Origin: Phycisphaerales bacterium AB-hyl4
GTDB taxonomy: Bacteria > Planctomycetota > Phycisphaerae > Phycisphaerales > Phycisphaeraceae
Direction of reading: 5' to 3'
NCBI GenBank assembly: GCA_041821185.1
Contig: JBGUBD010000020.1
Location: forward strand, 1-46,010
DNA: 46,010 nucleotides
The notes under the pieces are model-generated. The model did not search any database and was not told where the DNA came from. It saw only the letters and a program-made list of their open reading frames with translations. The translations under genes and the position numbers were made by a program. Shown piece by piece: positions 1-8,643 of this stretch. The stretch's first letter is position 1. Every line of letters begins with the position of its first letter.

Positions 1-287
1 GTGTCGGACGTCATGCCCACATTGCTGCGATAGTACACGCGCTGGCCCGGCTCAAACGCGGTCACCTTCTCGCCCACCACTTCGATCACGCCGACGGCCT
101 GGTAGCCGGTGCACAGCGGGTAGGGGCCCCACGTGATCTTGTTTTGCAGCAGCGCCAGTTCAGTGCCCGGGCTCACGCCGCTGTAGACCGTGCGGATTAC
201 GATGTCCTCGGCCGTGGGGGCAGGCAGACGCACGCGCGTCAGTGACAGGTTCTGTTGAGCATCGCAGACGATGGCGGTGGCGTCCAT
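1..287 (-). CDS. Zinc-type alcohol dehydrogenase-like protein, N-terminal part (cut by window edge)
   Basis: The 95 visible residues start MDATAIVCDAQQNLSLTRV and read through a GroES-like fold, with the segment YSGVSPGTELALL, then CTGYQAVGVIEVVG and FEPGQRVYYRSN. This is the substrate/zinc-binding N-terminal domain of medium-chain dehydrogenases that oxidise sugars or polyols with NAD(P). The nucleotide-binding half lies outside the window, so substrate and cofactor cannot be judged. The ATG at 287 has AGGA a few bases upstream. The gene is divergent from an AraC-family regulator about 150 bp away, a usual arrangement for a sugar-responsive regulator and its target; that link is inference. 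Confidence 0.8.
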   Translation of the reverse strand, partial: MDATAIVCDAQQNLSLTRVRLPAPTAEDIVIRTVYSGVSPGTELALLQNKITWGPYPLCTGYQAVGVIEVVGEKVTAFEPGQRVYYRSNVGMTSD

Positions 288-372
288 GGGCGATCCTGTG
301 CGGTTCAGTTGAGCGAGCCAATCCGTTCGAGCGAGTATCCGCATCGCTCGCGTTCGCCACAAGAGGCCGGAA

Positions 373-402
373 TTGATAAAAATAGCACAAATCTGACATA
401 TG
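373..402 (+). promoter_or_regulatory. Possible promoter of the AraC-family gene
   Basis: TTGATA (373-378) and CATATG (397-402) are separated by 18 bases in a locally AT-rich stretch between the divergent dehydrogenase and regulator genes. Transcription would begin near 409, which suits a translation start at 438 better than the earlier ATGs. The match is modest. Confidence 0.3.
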
Positions 403-437
403 TCGGCATGGCAATGTCACATGATGAGGTTACGCAG

Positions 438-1355
438 ATGACAATACATTGGCTGGAACGCATTGCGCCGCGTCCACGCATTGTGGGCGAACAGCCGGCC
501 CAGCCTGGCTGGATCGAGCCGACGCGCGTGATCTACGATCATGAGGTGGTGCTGTTTGGCGACAGTACGTTTCAGTTGGAAATAGAGGGGGAATCGTTCG
601 TATGCCTGCCCGAGTCGTTCGTGATCGTTCCGCCAGGCCAATGGCACACGTCCTGGCTGGACGGTCCCCGGCCCGGCCGTCGCGCCTGGATGCACTTTGA
701 CTGGACCGCCGGCAAAGCGCAGGCCGACGCCCCGGTTCTGACCTATGCGCCGGCTGCCCCGGATCTGACCTTCATGCGCCGTGCGCCGCGGTGGATGCCC
801 GCACGTCTGCTGCACGGTCGCATCGAACGGCCGGGGCACGTGTGGGACCTGCACCATCGACTCAGCCACCGCTGGAACGCGGGCACACCACGCGACCGCG
901 CCACGGCACGCGCCCTCTGCCTCGAACTGCTACTCGAACTACTGCACGAATCGCCCCCCGCCCACGCTGCCCGGCCCATCCCTGATCACCTCGCCCCCCG
1001 TATTCGAACGCTACTGGATCACATTGCCCAGCAGCCCGTGAGCGGGATGCCTTCGATCCAGCACCAACTCCGCTCGCTTGGTTACAGCTATGAACACCTG
1101 TGCCGCCACTTTCGCAGCACCTATGGTATTTCGCCATTGAGTTACACCCAGGCAGTGCGAATCGAACGGGCCAGGCAGTTGCTTCGCGACACCTTGTTGA
1201 ACGTGACGGAAATCAGCAGGCAGGTCGGCTTCGATCGCCCGGGCTACTTCACGCGTCTGTTTCAGCAGCGAACAGGTCACACACCAACAGGATACCGCCG
1301 AAACTTGCCCCGGCCGGTTGAAAAACTCCGACACAACCAAGTGGAGACTCGATAG
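438..1355 (+). CDS. AraC family transcriptional regulator
   Basis: A 305-residue protein. The first ~170 residues resemble a cupin-like sensor arm (FQLEIEGESFVCLPESFVI, then a PPGQWHTSW turn). The last ~100 residues are a double helix-turn-helix of the AraC type: SIQHQLRSLGYSYEHLCRHF, then ARQLLRDTLLNVTEISRQVGF and PGYFTRLFQQRTGHTPTGYRR. It probably binds DNA in response to a small molecule, typically a sugar in this family. The frame is open back to 255, but that would overlap the dehydrogenase start. ATG codons at 408 and 414 lack a ribosome site, whereas 438 follows GATGAGG. The likely target is the divergent dehydrogenase; this is inferred from position. Confidence 0.85.
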   Translation: MTIHWLERIAPRPRIVGEQPAQPGWIEPTRVIYDHEVVLFGDSTFQLEIEGESFVCLPESFVIVPPGQWHTSWLDGPRPGRRAWMHFDWTAGKAQADAPVLTYAPAAPDLTFMRRAPRWMPARLLHGRIERPGHVWDLHHRLSHRWNAGTPRDRATARALCLELLLELLHESPPAHAARPIPDHLAPRIRTLLDHIAQQPVSGMPSIQHQLRSLGYSYEHLCRHFRSTYGISPLSYTQAVRIERARQLLRDTLLNVTEISRQVGFDRPGYFTRLFQQRTGHTPTGYRRNLPRPVEKLRHNQVETR

Positions 1356-1378
1356 GGATCTCTGAATCCCGCCTTTAC

Positions 1379-1834
1379 ATGGATGAAGAAGGACTCGCTT
1401 ACCGCATCGATCCAGAGCACGGCCAGGCCGCCCTACTCGATCCGCGCCTGCCCCGCACCGACGGGCAGACTCGCCTGATCACAAGCGTACACTTCGGCCT
1501 GGTGATGCTCGTACCCGTGCAGCCGGACAATTTCCTTGGTGAAGCCTACGCGCTGACGGCAGCGCAACCCGCCGCCCTGCCACCCTCGACCATCACCACC
1601 ACGCAACTGCCGCAGCCCGATGCGGCCGCTCGGGCCTCCATCGTCCCGGGCATGACCAACCTCGACCTGCTCAGCCGGCTCGGCCGACCGTACGAGGCCG
1701 ACAGCCGATTCTGGTACTACGGCGGCCCCGAGCGCCGCGACGACAAGCCGGCGTATGACTTCAAGGTCGGTTTTGATGGGGCCCGGAACGTAAGCTGGAT
1801 CGGCCCGCTTCGCGATCGTTCCATGGACCGCTGA
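1379..1834 (+). CDS. Small hypothetical protein with a BamE/SmpA-like C-terminal half
   Basis: A 151-residue protein in normal GC-rich codon use, starting 23 bp after the AraC gene. Residues ~90-145 read VPGMTNLDLLSRLGRPYEAD, then FWYYGG, and KVGFDGARNVSWIGPL. This is the pattern of the BamE/SmpA fold: a GMT start, a LLG-P turn, a WYY strand and a final F-D-G-V-I strand. Proteins of that fold are normally exported lipoproteins, but this reading frame has no signal peptide. No Shine-Dalgarno site precedes the ATG, and the frame is open back to 1322. The gene may have lost its true 5' end, or may be a cytoplasmic variant. The fold call is from pattern recognition only. Confidence 0.5.
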   Translation: MDEEGLAYRIDPEHGQAALLDPRLPRTDGQTRLITSVHFGLVMLVPVQPDNFLGEAYALTAAQPAALPPSTITTTQLPQPDAAARASIVPGMTNLDLLSRLGRPYEADSRFWYYGGPERRDDKPAYDFKVGFDGARNVSWIGPLRDRSMDR

Positions 1835-1941
1835 AACGCGGGCTGGTCGTACTCGCCACCGTTTGGGGCTTGCACAGGTAAGTAAACAGCAAAGCGTGCC
1901 ACGCCTTGTGCGATTGGACGTCCAGGCCGGCTCGCGCCATT

Positions 1942-2670
1942 TCACCCCATCGACGAATCCGAGCCCATCGATTCATCGACTTTGATCGGTCGATGTCGCC
2001 ACAGCAGCAGCCACACCGTCAACTTGTACAACAGCACGGTCCCGATCAGCGGGCCGAGGCTGGACGCCGCCTGCCAGAGCAGGCTGCTCGCGCCCGGCTG
2101 CGTGCGGAGCATCCGATGCAAGAGCATCCCCGCCGAACTCAACGCGAGGAATGCGGCAATGGCATGGATGGTGGAATACAGCCTCGCGCCGGTGCGCCGT
2201 TGTACCAACGGGTAGCCCTCGTCGCGCCGATGCGCCTCCGTGAGCCAGTCGGCCAACGGATAGTAGATCACGCCGGCCCAGAGCACGATCGCCCAGCCGG
2301 CCATGTGCTCCAGCGCCCGCGCAGCCTCCGGATCCTGGCCGGGGCCGACGTTCAGCCATGCTTCCAGATGCATCGTCTTCGGCAGTACGAAAACGACGCC
2401 CGCCACGATCGGTAGACAGCAGGTCAGCCGAAGATACGCCGACTTCCGTCCACCCCGCCAGACATGCCACGGCGGAATGAAAAACAGCCCCACCAACCCG
2501 AGGCACACCAGCAGCAACGGCAGCATCACCAGCTCGGACCAGTCGTGCCGCAGTGACGCCGACACGACGGCCAGTTCAACGAGCAGCACGCCCATGCACC
2601 ACACGCCCAGCGCCACATTGATCGCCACCAGCAAGTGGAGCGTGATGCTGACAGGCGGTGGACGTTTCAC
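1942..2670 (-). CDS. Hypothetical polytopic membrane protein
   Basis: A 242-residue protein with about six hydrophobic segments: near residues 8-32, 44-66, 80-98, 122-142, 165-185 and 198-222. No enzyme motif is visible. The start is a GTG at 2670 with AAAGGA seven bases upstream. It is the last gene of the minus-strand block that begins at 10050, 56 bp after the secreted 480-residue protein, and converges on the gene ending at 1834. I do not recognise the family. Position suggests a membrane partner of the PspA-flotillin set, but nothing in the protein itself proves this. Confidence 0.75.
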   Translation of the reverse strand: MKRPPPVSITLHLLVAINVALGVWCMGVLLVELAVVSASLRHDWSELVMLPLLLVCLGLVGLFFIPPWHVWRGGRKSAYLRLTCCLPIVAGVVFVLPKTMHLEAWLNVGPGQDPEAARALEHMAGWAIVLWAGVIYYPLADWLTEAHRRDEGYPLVQRRTGARLYSTIHAIAAFLALSSAGMLLHRMLRTQPGASSLLWQAASSLGPLIGTVLLYKLTVWLLLWRHRPIKVDESMGSDSSMG

Positions 2671-2726
2671 ACCATCGGTTCCTTTGGGCGGATCATCGTG
2701 GCCTCACCCATCCAGCGACGAGCCGA

Positions 2727-4169
2727 TCACTCCGACGTCGGCAGGCTGTCTGTATCCTCGCGCAGCTGTTGCTCGCTGACCGGGCGATAGTCCTCGCCGA
2801 GCAGCTTCCGCAGCATGCGGATCGCCTGCTCGCGACTCTGGCCGGTGTTCTGCTCGTGCCGCTGCCAGAACTCGTCCCACCAGTCCGGCGGCTCGACCAT
2901 CGGCCCCTCGTGTTCGGTGGGTCGGCCAGTCGGCCCTTCCACCACGAGGCTGCCGACATAGTCCGCATCGTCGTAGACCCGCTCGATCTGCGCGGCGATG
3001 CCCGCGATGTCCTGCTCGCTGACCTGTCCGTTGCTGGTGGCCTTGTAGAACTGCACCGTCACGCGCACAGGGAAACGCGGGTCGCGTTCAATGGGCAGGT
3101 CATCGAATTCGGTGAACGGGCCTTCCACCGGGCCGTGGCCGATGACGGCCTCTTCGACGTCGGGGGCCATGGCCTCCTCGCGCAGCATGCTGGAAGCCAC
3201 CGAAAACACCACGCCAGTCCGCCGCGGCGGCGTCTTCTGCTTCAGCGGCACCTGGATGAGCATGACCATGTTCAGGCCTGCATCCCCGTCGGCTCGGTCA
3301 GCCGCCCGGCCGTCAGTCTGGCCGCTTGCCTGCTGCCCGGCGTGAAAGTCGCTGATCCGCTGGCCGGTCAGGCTCGCCCGCTCACCGGCCTTGTTGAAAA
3401 ACAGGCGCTGGCCCCACGTGTCGCCCGCCTCGAAGCCGTCGCGCACGTTGTCGATCACCGTCATGCTCGTACCCTCGCGCGTGATCAGTATCGCCAGCAC
3501 CGCCGGGTTGCCCTGCGTCGACTGGTAGTTGAACAGCACCGGATTGAACACCGCCTCGCCGGCTCGCGGGATTGGCAGGAAGCAGGCCTGGGCGCTGACC
3601 AGCACGTGCGTGTCGCGCTCAGCGAGCAGGCTGGTATGCTCGCCCTTCCACGAAGTAGGCTGGCTCATGTACGCCCGCGGGTTCGCCAGCAGTTGGCGCA
3701 GCGTGATCCGTTCCAGTTCCCCGTCATCGCGGTGGTTGCCGACCGTGACGAAGAAGCGGTCCAGTTCCACGTCGCCGGTCTTGTCGGTGAAGTTGGGATG
3801 ACGGATCACCGGCATCAACGAGAGCTGGTACTGCTGCGTCTGCGGATCCTGCTGCTGCACCTGGATGGTCATGTCGGAGATATTCGGTCCCACCGCCGAG
3901 TCCTTGAACCGGCCGGTGTCTTCCCATGTGAGGCTGAGCACGTCCAGGCCATGCGCTTCGGCAAGCTGGCGGATATGTGGGTCGTCCGCCATGCCGGCCG
4001 TTCGGTCGATCACGCTGCGATAGGCCTGGTACTGCTTGATGGTGGATTCGGACATGGCGATGGTTTCCCCGGATGTAACTTGCTGGCCGACCAGACCTCC
4101 TGCGAGCATAAGCAGCAGAACCAACAACAGGCAAGCAGAATTCGACGAAACGAAACGCGTCGGACACAT
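2727..4169 (-). CDS. Secreted hypothetical protein, 480 residues
   Basis: It starts at an ATG with AAGGAG seven bases upstream. A hydrophobic segment at residues 13-30 (SACLLLVLLLMLAGGLVG) looks like a signal peptide or N-terminal anchor. The rest is soluble, with no transmembrane segment and no domain I can name. The middle (about 190-330) reads like beta-rich sheet; the end (about 425-480) is acidic and helical, with tryptophan-rich DWWDEFWQRHEQ. It probably acts in the periplasm-like space. It sits 133 bp downstream of the lipoprotein gene in the same block as PspA, YqiJ and the flotillin. Its function is unknown to me. Confidence 0.75.
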   Translation of the reverse strand: MCPTRFVSSNSACLLLVLLLMLAGGLVGQQVTSGETIAMSESTIKQYQAYRSVIDRTAGMADDPHIRQLAEAHGLDVLSLTWEDTGRFKDSAVGPNISDMTIQVQQQDPQTQQYQLSLMPVIRHPNFTDKTGDVELDRFFVTVGNHRDDGELERITLRQLLANPRAYMSQPTSWKGEHTSLLAERDTHVLVSAQACFLPIPRAGEAVFNPVLFNYQSTQGNPAVLAILITREGTSMTVIDNVRDGFEAGDTWGQRLFFNKAGERASLTGQRISDFHAGQQASGQTDGRAADRADGDAGLNMVMLIQVPLKQKTPPRRTGVVFSVASSMLREEAMAPDVEEAVIGHGPVEGPFTEFDDLPIERDPRFPVRVTVQFYKATSNGQVSEQDIAGIAAQIERVYDDADYVGSLVVEGPTGRPTEHEGPMVEPPDWWDEFWQRHEQNTGQSREQAIRMLRKLLGEDYRPVSEQQLREDTDSLPTSE

Positions 4170-4302
4170 GGCGGGCTCCTTTTCCCAGCAGCTTGGCGAG
4201 CAATCCTACTGCTTAGTTCAGACGCCGATGTGAGCCCCAGGTTCCAGCAAATTCCCACGCAGCCATCATTGACGACGTGACCCGCTTTCGCGGCGGCTCG
4301 AT

Positions 4303-4974
4303 CTACTTCGGCTGGGTTGCATCCTCGGATTCCGGTCGATCGGGTTCGTCCGCCGCCGGTCGAGTAATCCGGATGCGGTTGCCCGGCCGAATGTGGATCG
4401 TGCCGTCCATGAGCTTGAGGTTGGGCGCTTCGAGGCTGAAGGTGGCCCTCTGTTGTGGCAGTGAGATCACGGCCTGGAGGGTGATGGGCCCTTCGATCAA
4501 TCCAGGTCGAACCTCGGCCGGCGCTTCGAGCTCCCATTGCACCGTCAGCGCCAAGGTCTGCTCGTCCCGGGCTTTCAACGTCGCCTCATGCACGACGACG
4601 ACGCGGGGTTCGCCATCTGCCGTGGTCGTCGTCACCCGCATGGCGGGACGCTGTTCCAGCGAACGAAGTCGCAGCGTGCCGGCGGTGCTGTCCCATTGAA
4701 CCTCTCCCGGTTCCATCCGCAGTGCTTCATCGGGCACGAGTTGATGGCCCGCAATCATGCCAGCCACCAGCGCCACCACCTCCCGGCCTGGGGCGTCCTT
4801 CAGACCCGAAGCCAACCATGACAGGTCATGCGCAGGTGCCGGGAGCCTGGCTGGCTCAGGCGCACGCTGGTCAGCGCCAGCAGCCGGCTCGTCGATCGTC
4901 GGCGGCGACGAACAACCGAACGTGGCCAGCGTCATCAGCAATCCCACGAACGTCCGCAGTCCACGATGAGTCAT
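4303..4974 (-). CDS. Putative lipoprotein
   Basis: A 223-residue protein. The start (MTHRGLRTFVGLLMTLATFGCSS) has a basic N-terminus, a hydrophobic core and a cysteine at residue 21 preceded by TFG, a loose lipobox, so it is probably lipid-anchored. The first ~50 mature residues are rich in Pro and Ala. The remainder reads as beta strands (TLRLRSLEQRPAMRVTTTTA; TIHIRPGNRIRI). The ATG follows GGGGAG by seven bases. It lies 30 bp downstream of the zinc-ribbon gene, so cotranscription is likely. I recognise no family. An envelope role next to the PspA-flotillin genes is inferred from position only. Confidence 0.7.
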   Translation of the reverse strand: MTHRGLRTFVGLLMTLATFGCSSPPTIDEPAAGADQRAPEPARLPAPAHDLSWLASGLKDAPGREVVALVAGMIAGHQLVPDEALRMEPGEVQWDSTAGTLRLRSLEQRPAMRVTTTTADGEPRVVVVHEATLKARDEQTLALTVQWELEAPAEVRPGLIEGPITLQAVISLPQQRATFSLEAPNLKLMDGTIHIRPGNRIRITRPAADEPDRPESEDATQPK

Positions 4975-5004
4975 GCATCATCTCCCCGGCAAGTCCTGCT
5001 GTTG

Positions 5005-5547
5005 TTAAACGATGCCGAGCGCGGCGAGAATCATCGGCCGTTGCGGGTGCTGCTCGATCCACCGCTGCACATCGCACAGGCGGGCGTACTCCACTTCGCC
5101 AAGCTGCTCACGCAGGCGACGCTGCTCGGCCTGCGCCTGCCGGTCGCGTCGAACCGCCGCCTGCCACGCCTCGGTGAAGACGAAGTGCACGTCGTCGTGC
5201 AGATTGTGCTGCTTGAGCGTGTCCCATTCGTCGCGATCGAACCAGATGCCGCCGCAGTGCCCGCAGCGGTCCAGGTGAAAGGCGAAGCCCTTGCCCACCT
5301 GCCGACGAATCAGAAACGTGCCACACTCGGGGCAGCGCTTGCCCGGCCCGCTGTCGGCGGCAGGCGGCTGCGTCGTTTTCGCATCGGGTTCGATGGGCGG
5401 CAGGCTCTCGCCCTGCTTCTGCCGCCACTGCCAGTACTGGAACGCCCGCACCCAGTGGCCGCCGCAGGCGGTGCAGGCGCTGGTGATGAGATTCGCATCC
5501 AGTTCATCACGCGTGAGCTGTGATTCCTGACAGGCGGGACATCGCAT
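5005..5547 (-). CDS. Double zinc-ribbon protein, TFIIB-type zinc finger family
   Basis: A 180-residue protein with two C-x2-C...C-x2-C zinc ribbons. The first is at the N-terminus (MRCPACQES ... ACTACGGHWV). The second is at about residues 71-101 (RCPECGTFLI ... RCGHCGGIWFDRDEW). The CxxCGGxW(F)D(R)-E ending is the signature of the zf-TFIIB group of small bacterial proteins. A charged helix (AWQAAVRRDRQAQAEQRRL) and a short hydrophobic tail follow. Zinc binding is well supported, but the molecular role of the family is not established. Next to the flotillin and PspA genes it may be an adaptor or regulator; that is inference. Confidence 0.85.
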   Translation of the reverse strand: MRCPACQESQLTRDELDANLITSACTACGGHWVRAFQYWQWRQKQGESLPPIEPDAKTTQPPAADSGPGKRCPECGTFLIRRQVGKGFAFHLDRCGHCGGIWFDRDEWDTLKQHNLHDDVHFVFTEAWQAAVRRDRQAQAEQRRLREQLGEVEYARLCDVQRWIEQHPQRPMILAALGIV

Positions 5548-5568
5548 GATGAAAACCTTCCCTCGTGT

Positions 5569-5934
5569 TCAGGGTGAAACGTCGAACCAGTCGAAAATCG
5601 AGCTCAGGTCCACATCCGGCCAGTCGAGCCAGGACAGGTCCACGTCGAACCAGAATGAGCCTGTTTCGCCTGCCAGGTCCCGGGCCAGTTCGACTTTCAT
5701 CGCTGCGTAGTCGCAGGTCTCGCCGCGGGCCTGGTGCCAGGTCAGAAAATCCGCGGCCGAGCAGAAGAAGCAGTATGCCCAGCAGTGCACATCCACGATG
5801 TAGCCGGCATCCAGCGCCGCCCGGCGGACCTGCGCGGGCTTGTAGTGCTTCTGCTTGCCATGCCGGCGGACGAGCTTTTCGCCCACGTCGCTGATCAGCG
5901 CCTTCTTGTCGGCTGGCTGCATCGGGCAGGTCAT
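5569..5934 (-). CDS. Small conserved hypothetical protein, translationally coupled to the flotillin
   Basis: A 121-residue protein whose ATG overlaps the flotillin stop codon (ATGA), so translation is probably coupled. Residues ~20-85 (LVRRHGKQKHYKPAQVRRAA, then CWAYCFFCSAADFLTWHQ, then GETCDYAAM) resemble a small uncharacterised bacterial family that I tentatively recall as DUF6559. It has a YxPxQV-R start, clustered aromatic and cysteine residues, and a G-x-CDY motif. The tail carries an imperfect WFDVD / WLDWPDVD / FDWFDV repeat. The cysteines (CWAYCFFC, ETCDY) could bind metal. The DNA coding for the last repeat contains a 19-base word that returns in inverted orientation before pspA. Confidence 0.8.
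   Translation of the reverse strand: MTCPMQPADKKALISDVGEKLVRRHGKQKHYKPAQVRRAALDAGYIVDVHCWAYCFFCSAADFLTWHQARGETCDYAAMKVELARDLAGETGSFWFDVDLSWLDWPDVDLSSIFDWFDVSP
5577..5595 (-). repeat. 19-bp inverted repeat, copy A (end of the small conserved gene)
   Basis: The minus strand reads TTCGACTGGTTCGACGTTT here. The plus strand reads the same 19 bases at 9351-9369, with no mismatch. In the minus-strand transcript the two sites are therefore fully complementary. Copy A lies in the last codons (FDWFDV) of the gene that overlaps the flotillin gene. Confidence 0.85.
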
Positions 5935-7694
5935 AAAGTGGACGCGTCACCTGTCGCGGGATTCGCCTGGGCCGCCTGATCGCTTGTGGGCGTCGCAGCG
6001 CTGCCATCGCGGGTGATGTTCGCCGCCGAGCCGAGCCCTTGCAGATCCGTGCCCGTCAGGCCGATCTCTTTCAGCAATGAGTCGAGCAGTGGTGCCTGCC
6101 CGCGGTAGCGCAGCGCCGAGTTCACCACCTGGTCCGCGAGGCTGCCGTCGCCCGCGCTTGCGTGGCCGTTGCTCGAACCGTTGGCCGTACCGCCACCACC
6201 ACCGCCGCCCCCGCCAAGCCCCTCGACCTGGTAAATCTTGATGCCGTCGATCCGCTCCATCGGCTTGACCGATTCGCGAATGATCGCTTCGAGATTGCGC
6301 ACCACCGTCATCTTGATCTGCATCTCGATGATCTCCGGGGCGAGCACATTTTCCGCCTCGTTGAGCATGCGCTTGCCGTCGGCGTCCACCTTGTATCGCT
6401 CGGCGGCGGCCTCGGCCTCCAGGCGAACCTTGTCCGCTTCCGCCTGCGCCTGCGTGCGAACCGCCTCCGCGCGGTCCTCGGCCGCGGTGCGGTCGGCATG
6501 GGCTTGCACCTTCACACCAATCGCGTCACGCTCCGCTTCCTCCGCCGCCTTCACCAGCTCGATCGCCTTGCGACGCTCGGCAATCTCCGTCTCACGCGAG
6601 GTCACCACCTGCTCCTCCGCCTTGGCCGCAATCGCACGAGCCTTGTCCGCCTCGGCCTCGGCTTGCGACTGGGCCTTGCTCTTTTCCGCGATCGCAATGG
6701 CACGATCCTGGTCGGCCAACTCAACCGCACGCGCTTTGCCGATTTCACGCTCGCGAAGCTGACGGTCCTTGTCGATCCGCTCCTCTTCCACCGCACGTTC
6801 GGACAAAATGCCCGCCTGATCCACCCGCTGCTTCGCCGCGATGCGAGCCTCTTCCGCCTCACGCTGCTTCTCGGCTTCCTCTCGTTCCGTCGCCGCCTTC
6901 TCCTCCGCACGACGCACGGCAATCTCGCGGGCCTGCATCATCTTGGCATATTCTTCTTCACGATCGAGTTCGAGCTTTTTCTGCTCCGTCTCGAGGTCTT
7001 TCATATGAATCTGCACCTGCGTCGACCGCTCGATATCGTTGCGCTGCTTGCGGCGCGCTTCGATTTCCTCCGTCAGGCGGGTCAAGCCCTGCGCGTCGAA
7101 CGCGTTGTTGGGATTGAAAAAGGTCTGGTCGGTCTGGTCCAGCGCCGTCAGTGACACCGACTCTAACTCCAGGCCGTTTTTAAGCAGATCTTCGCTTACC
7201 GCGTGTTGCACTTTCTGCACGAAGTCGACGCGGTTCTCGTGCAGTTCTTCCATGCTCATGCCCGCCGCCACGGCGCGCAGCGCGTCGACGAACTTGCCCT
7301 CAACCAGTTCCTTGAGCGCCTGCGGGTTGGTCGTCCGTCGGCCGAGCGTCTGGGCGGCGTCGGCGATGGCGTCGGCGTTAGGCTTGACACGCACGTAGAA
7401 CTCGGCCCGCACGTCGACGCGCATGCGGTCGCGGGTGATCAGCGCCGCCTCAGCGCCGCGCTGCACCTCCAGTCGCTGCGTGTTCATGTTGACGGGGATC
7501 ACTTCGTGGAGGACGGGAAACACGAGCGCGCCGCCGTTCATGATCACCTTTTGCCCGCGAAAGCCGGTGCGGACGAAGCTGATTTCCTTCGACGCCCGGT
7601 GGTACAGTCGGGAGATGACCAGCCCGATGAAAATGAGCACGAACAATGCCGCGACCGAGCCGAGCACGATGAGAAAGGCCGTGTTTTCGAACAT
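5931..7694 (-). CDS. yqiK: YqiK-type flotillin (SPFH/Band 7 protein)
   Basis: A 587-residue protein. Residues ~5-28 form one membrane anchor. Residues ~35-210 are an SPFH/Band-7 domain (SFVRTGFRGQKVIMNGGALVFP; TRDRMRVDVRAEFYVRVKP). From ~225 to ~470 runs a long alanine/glutamate/arginine-rich coiled coil, followed by a conserved flotillin end (APEIIEMQIKMTVVRNLEAI; PMERIDGIKIYQVEGLGG). A ten-glycine linker and a variable tail follow. Flotillins assemble into membrane rafts or cages; YqiK is the bacterial type found next to YqiJ, as here. The ATG at 7694 has AAGGAA eight bases before it. The upstream gene is the YqiJ-like protein and the downstream gene overlaps by four bases. Confidence 0.93.
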   Translation of the reverse strand: MFENTAFLIVLGSVAALFVLIFIGLVISRLYHRASKEISFVRTGFRGQKVIMNGGALVFPVLHEVIPVNMNTQRLEVQRGAEAALITRDRMRVDVRAEFYVRVKPNADAIADAAQTLGRRTTNPQALKELVEGKFVDALRAVAAGMSMEELHENRVDFVQKVQHAVSEDLLKNGLELESVSLTALDQTDQTFFNPNNAFDAQGLTRLTEEIEARRKQRNDIERSTQVQIHMKDLETEQKKLELDREEEYAKMMQAREIAVRRAEEKAATEREEAEKQREAEEARIAAKQRVDQAGILSERAVEEERIDKDRQLREREIGKARAVELADQDRAIAIAEKSKAQSQAEAEADKARAIAAKAEEQVVTSRETEIAERRKAIELVKAAEEAERDAIGVKVQAHADRTAAEDRAEAVRTQAQAEADKVRLEAEAAAERYKVDADGKRMLNEAENVLAPEIIEMQIKMTVVRNLEAIIRESVKPMERIDGIKIYQVEGLGGGGGGGGGTANGSSNGHASAGDGSLADQVVNSALRYRGQAPLLDSLLKEIGLTGTDLQGLGSAANITRDGSAATPTSDQAAQANPATGDASTL

Positions 7695-7827
7695 CAGTCA
7701 ATTCCTTCCAGATCAAGAGAAGCAAACACGTGTGAAAGGGGAAGGCCCCCCAGAAAAAACGGGTGTGGGCGTGATGGCCCCCGATTGTCGATGCGCCGCG
7801 TCGCGAACATTTCGGATCATGTTGGAA

Positions 7828-8550
7828 TCATGTCGTCGTCTCCTGGTCGACCAGTGCATTGCTGGGATTCTCGATGGCGAGGAAGCGCGGGCCGTCACGC
7901 TTCACCAGCAGCACGTGGATGCCTTGGTCGAAGACGGCGTCGTCGCTGTCGGGTTCGACCATGACGTAATGCGTCTGGCCATGCTGATCGCGCAGCTTTG
8001 CCTGGGCGGGCGAGCCGCGTCGCGCGGTGCCGAGCGTGATCTGCGCCACTCGGCCGACGAAGCTGTCCACCCCCACCGCCGAGGTTTCATCCTTGGGAAT
8101 GATTTTCGCCAGCAGCATGCCGGTGTAATGCACGACAAACATCGCCGCGATGAACGCCGGCACGACCGCCAACACCGCCGGCAGCAGCATGCCGGTCAAT
8201 CCCTCGGCAAACATTTGCACGAACAGCCCCGCCATCCCGAACGCAAACAGAAACAGCGCCAGCAGGATCAGCACTGGCACTCGGCCGATGTGCATCCAAC
8301 CCATCAGCTTCGCCACCGGCCCGTGCGACGCGACGTCGCCGAGGTCCAGATCGCCGTCCGCCGTGGTCAGGTCGAACGTGTTGATGTCCAGGTCCGCGTC
8401 GATGTCCACGTCCGGCAGCACCGCATCGAGAAAACTCGACGCCCCCATGCCCAGCACCGTCGTCACACCCTCCAACAACCCCAGCAGCACCATCACCCCC
8501 AGAGCAATGGTGAACGGCAGGTTCTCGGTAGCGAGCAGGAACTCGAACAT
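7828..8550 (-). CDS. yqiJ: YqiJ-like membrane protein with OB-fold (NfeD/YuaF-type partner of flotillin)
   Basis: A 240-residue protein. It has a membrane segment near residues 10-35, then a very acidic loop (DVDIDADLDINTFDLTTADG), then a hydrophobic region with two or three helices (about 92-150). A beta-rich C-terminal domain (SFVGRVAQITLGTARRGSPA, then THYVMVEPD and GIHVLLVKRDGPRFLAIE) fits the OB fold of the NfeD/DUF1449 group. Such proteins pair with a flotillin encoded next door, as YqiJ does with YqiK. A GTG two codons earlier is possible; ATG at 8550 was chosen. It lies 133 bp upstream of the flotillin gene and 93 bp downstream of pspA. Confidence 0.85.
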   Translation of the reverse strand: MFEFLLATENLPFTIALGVMVLLGLLEGVTTVLGMGASSFLDAVLPDVDIDADLDINTFDLTTADGDLDLGDVASHGPVAKLMGWMHIGRVPVLILLALFLFAFGMAGLFVQMFAEGLTGMLLPAVLAVVPAFIAAMFVVHYTGMLLAKIIPKDETSAVGVDSFVGRVAQITLGTARRGSPAQAKLRDQHGQTHYVMVEPDSDDAVFDQGIHVLLVKRDGPRFLAIENPSNALVDQETTT

Positions 8551-8643
8551 GATCACGTCCCGATCGGTTTCACGTTGCAGGTTTCACGATTCAGCTGACA
8601 AGCATGAGCACAACCTGAAGCCCGCAACCTGAACGTGGAACCA

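Noticed and set aside
2658..4280. 540-codon open frame on the plus strand
   Set aside because: It is antisense to the secreted 480-residue protein, which has a signal peptide and AAGGAG. The plus-strand product is Arg/His/Val-rich and starts inside another gene.
6162..7154. 330-codon open frame on the plus strand
   Set aside because: It is antisense to the flotillin coiled coil. High GC and repeated Ala/Glu/Arg codons leave the opposite strand open; its Leu/Arg/His-rich product has no protein-like pattern.
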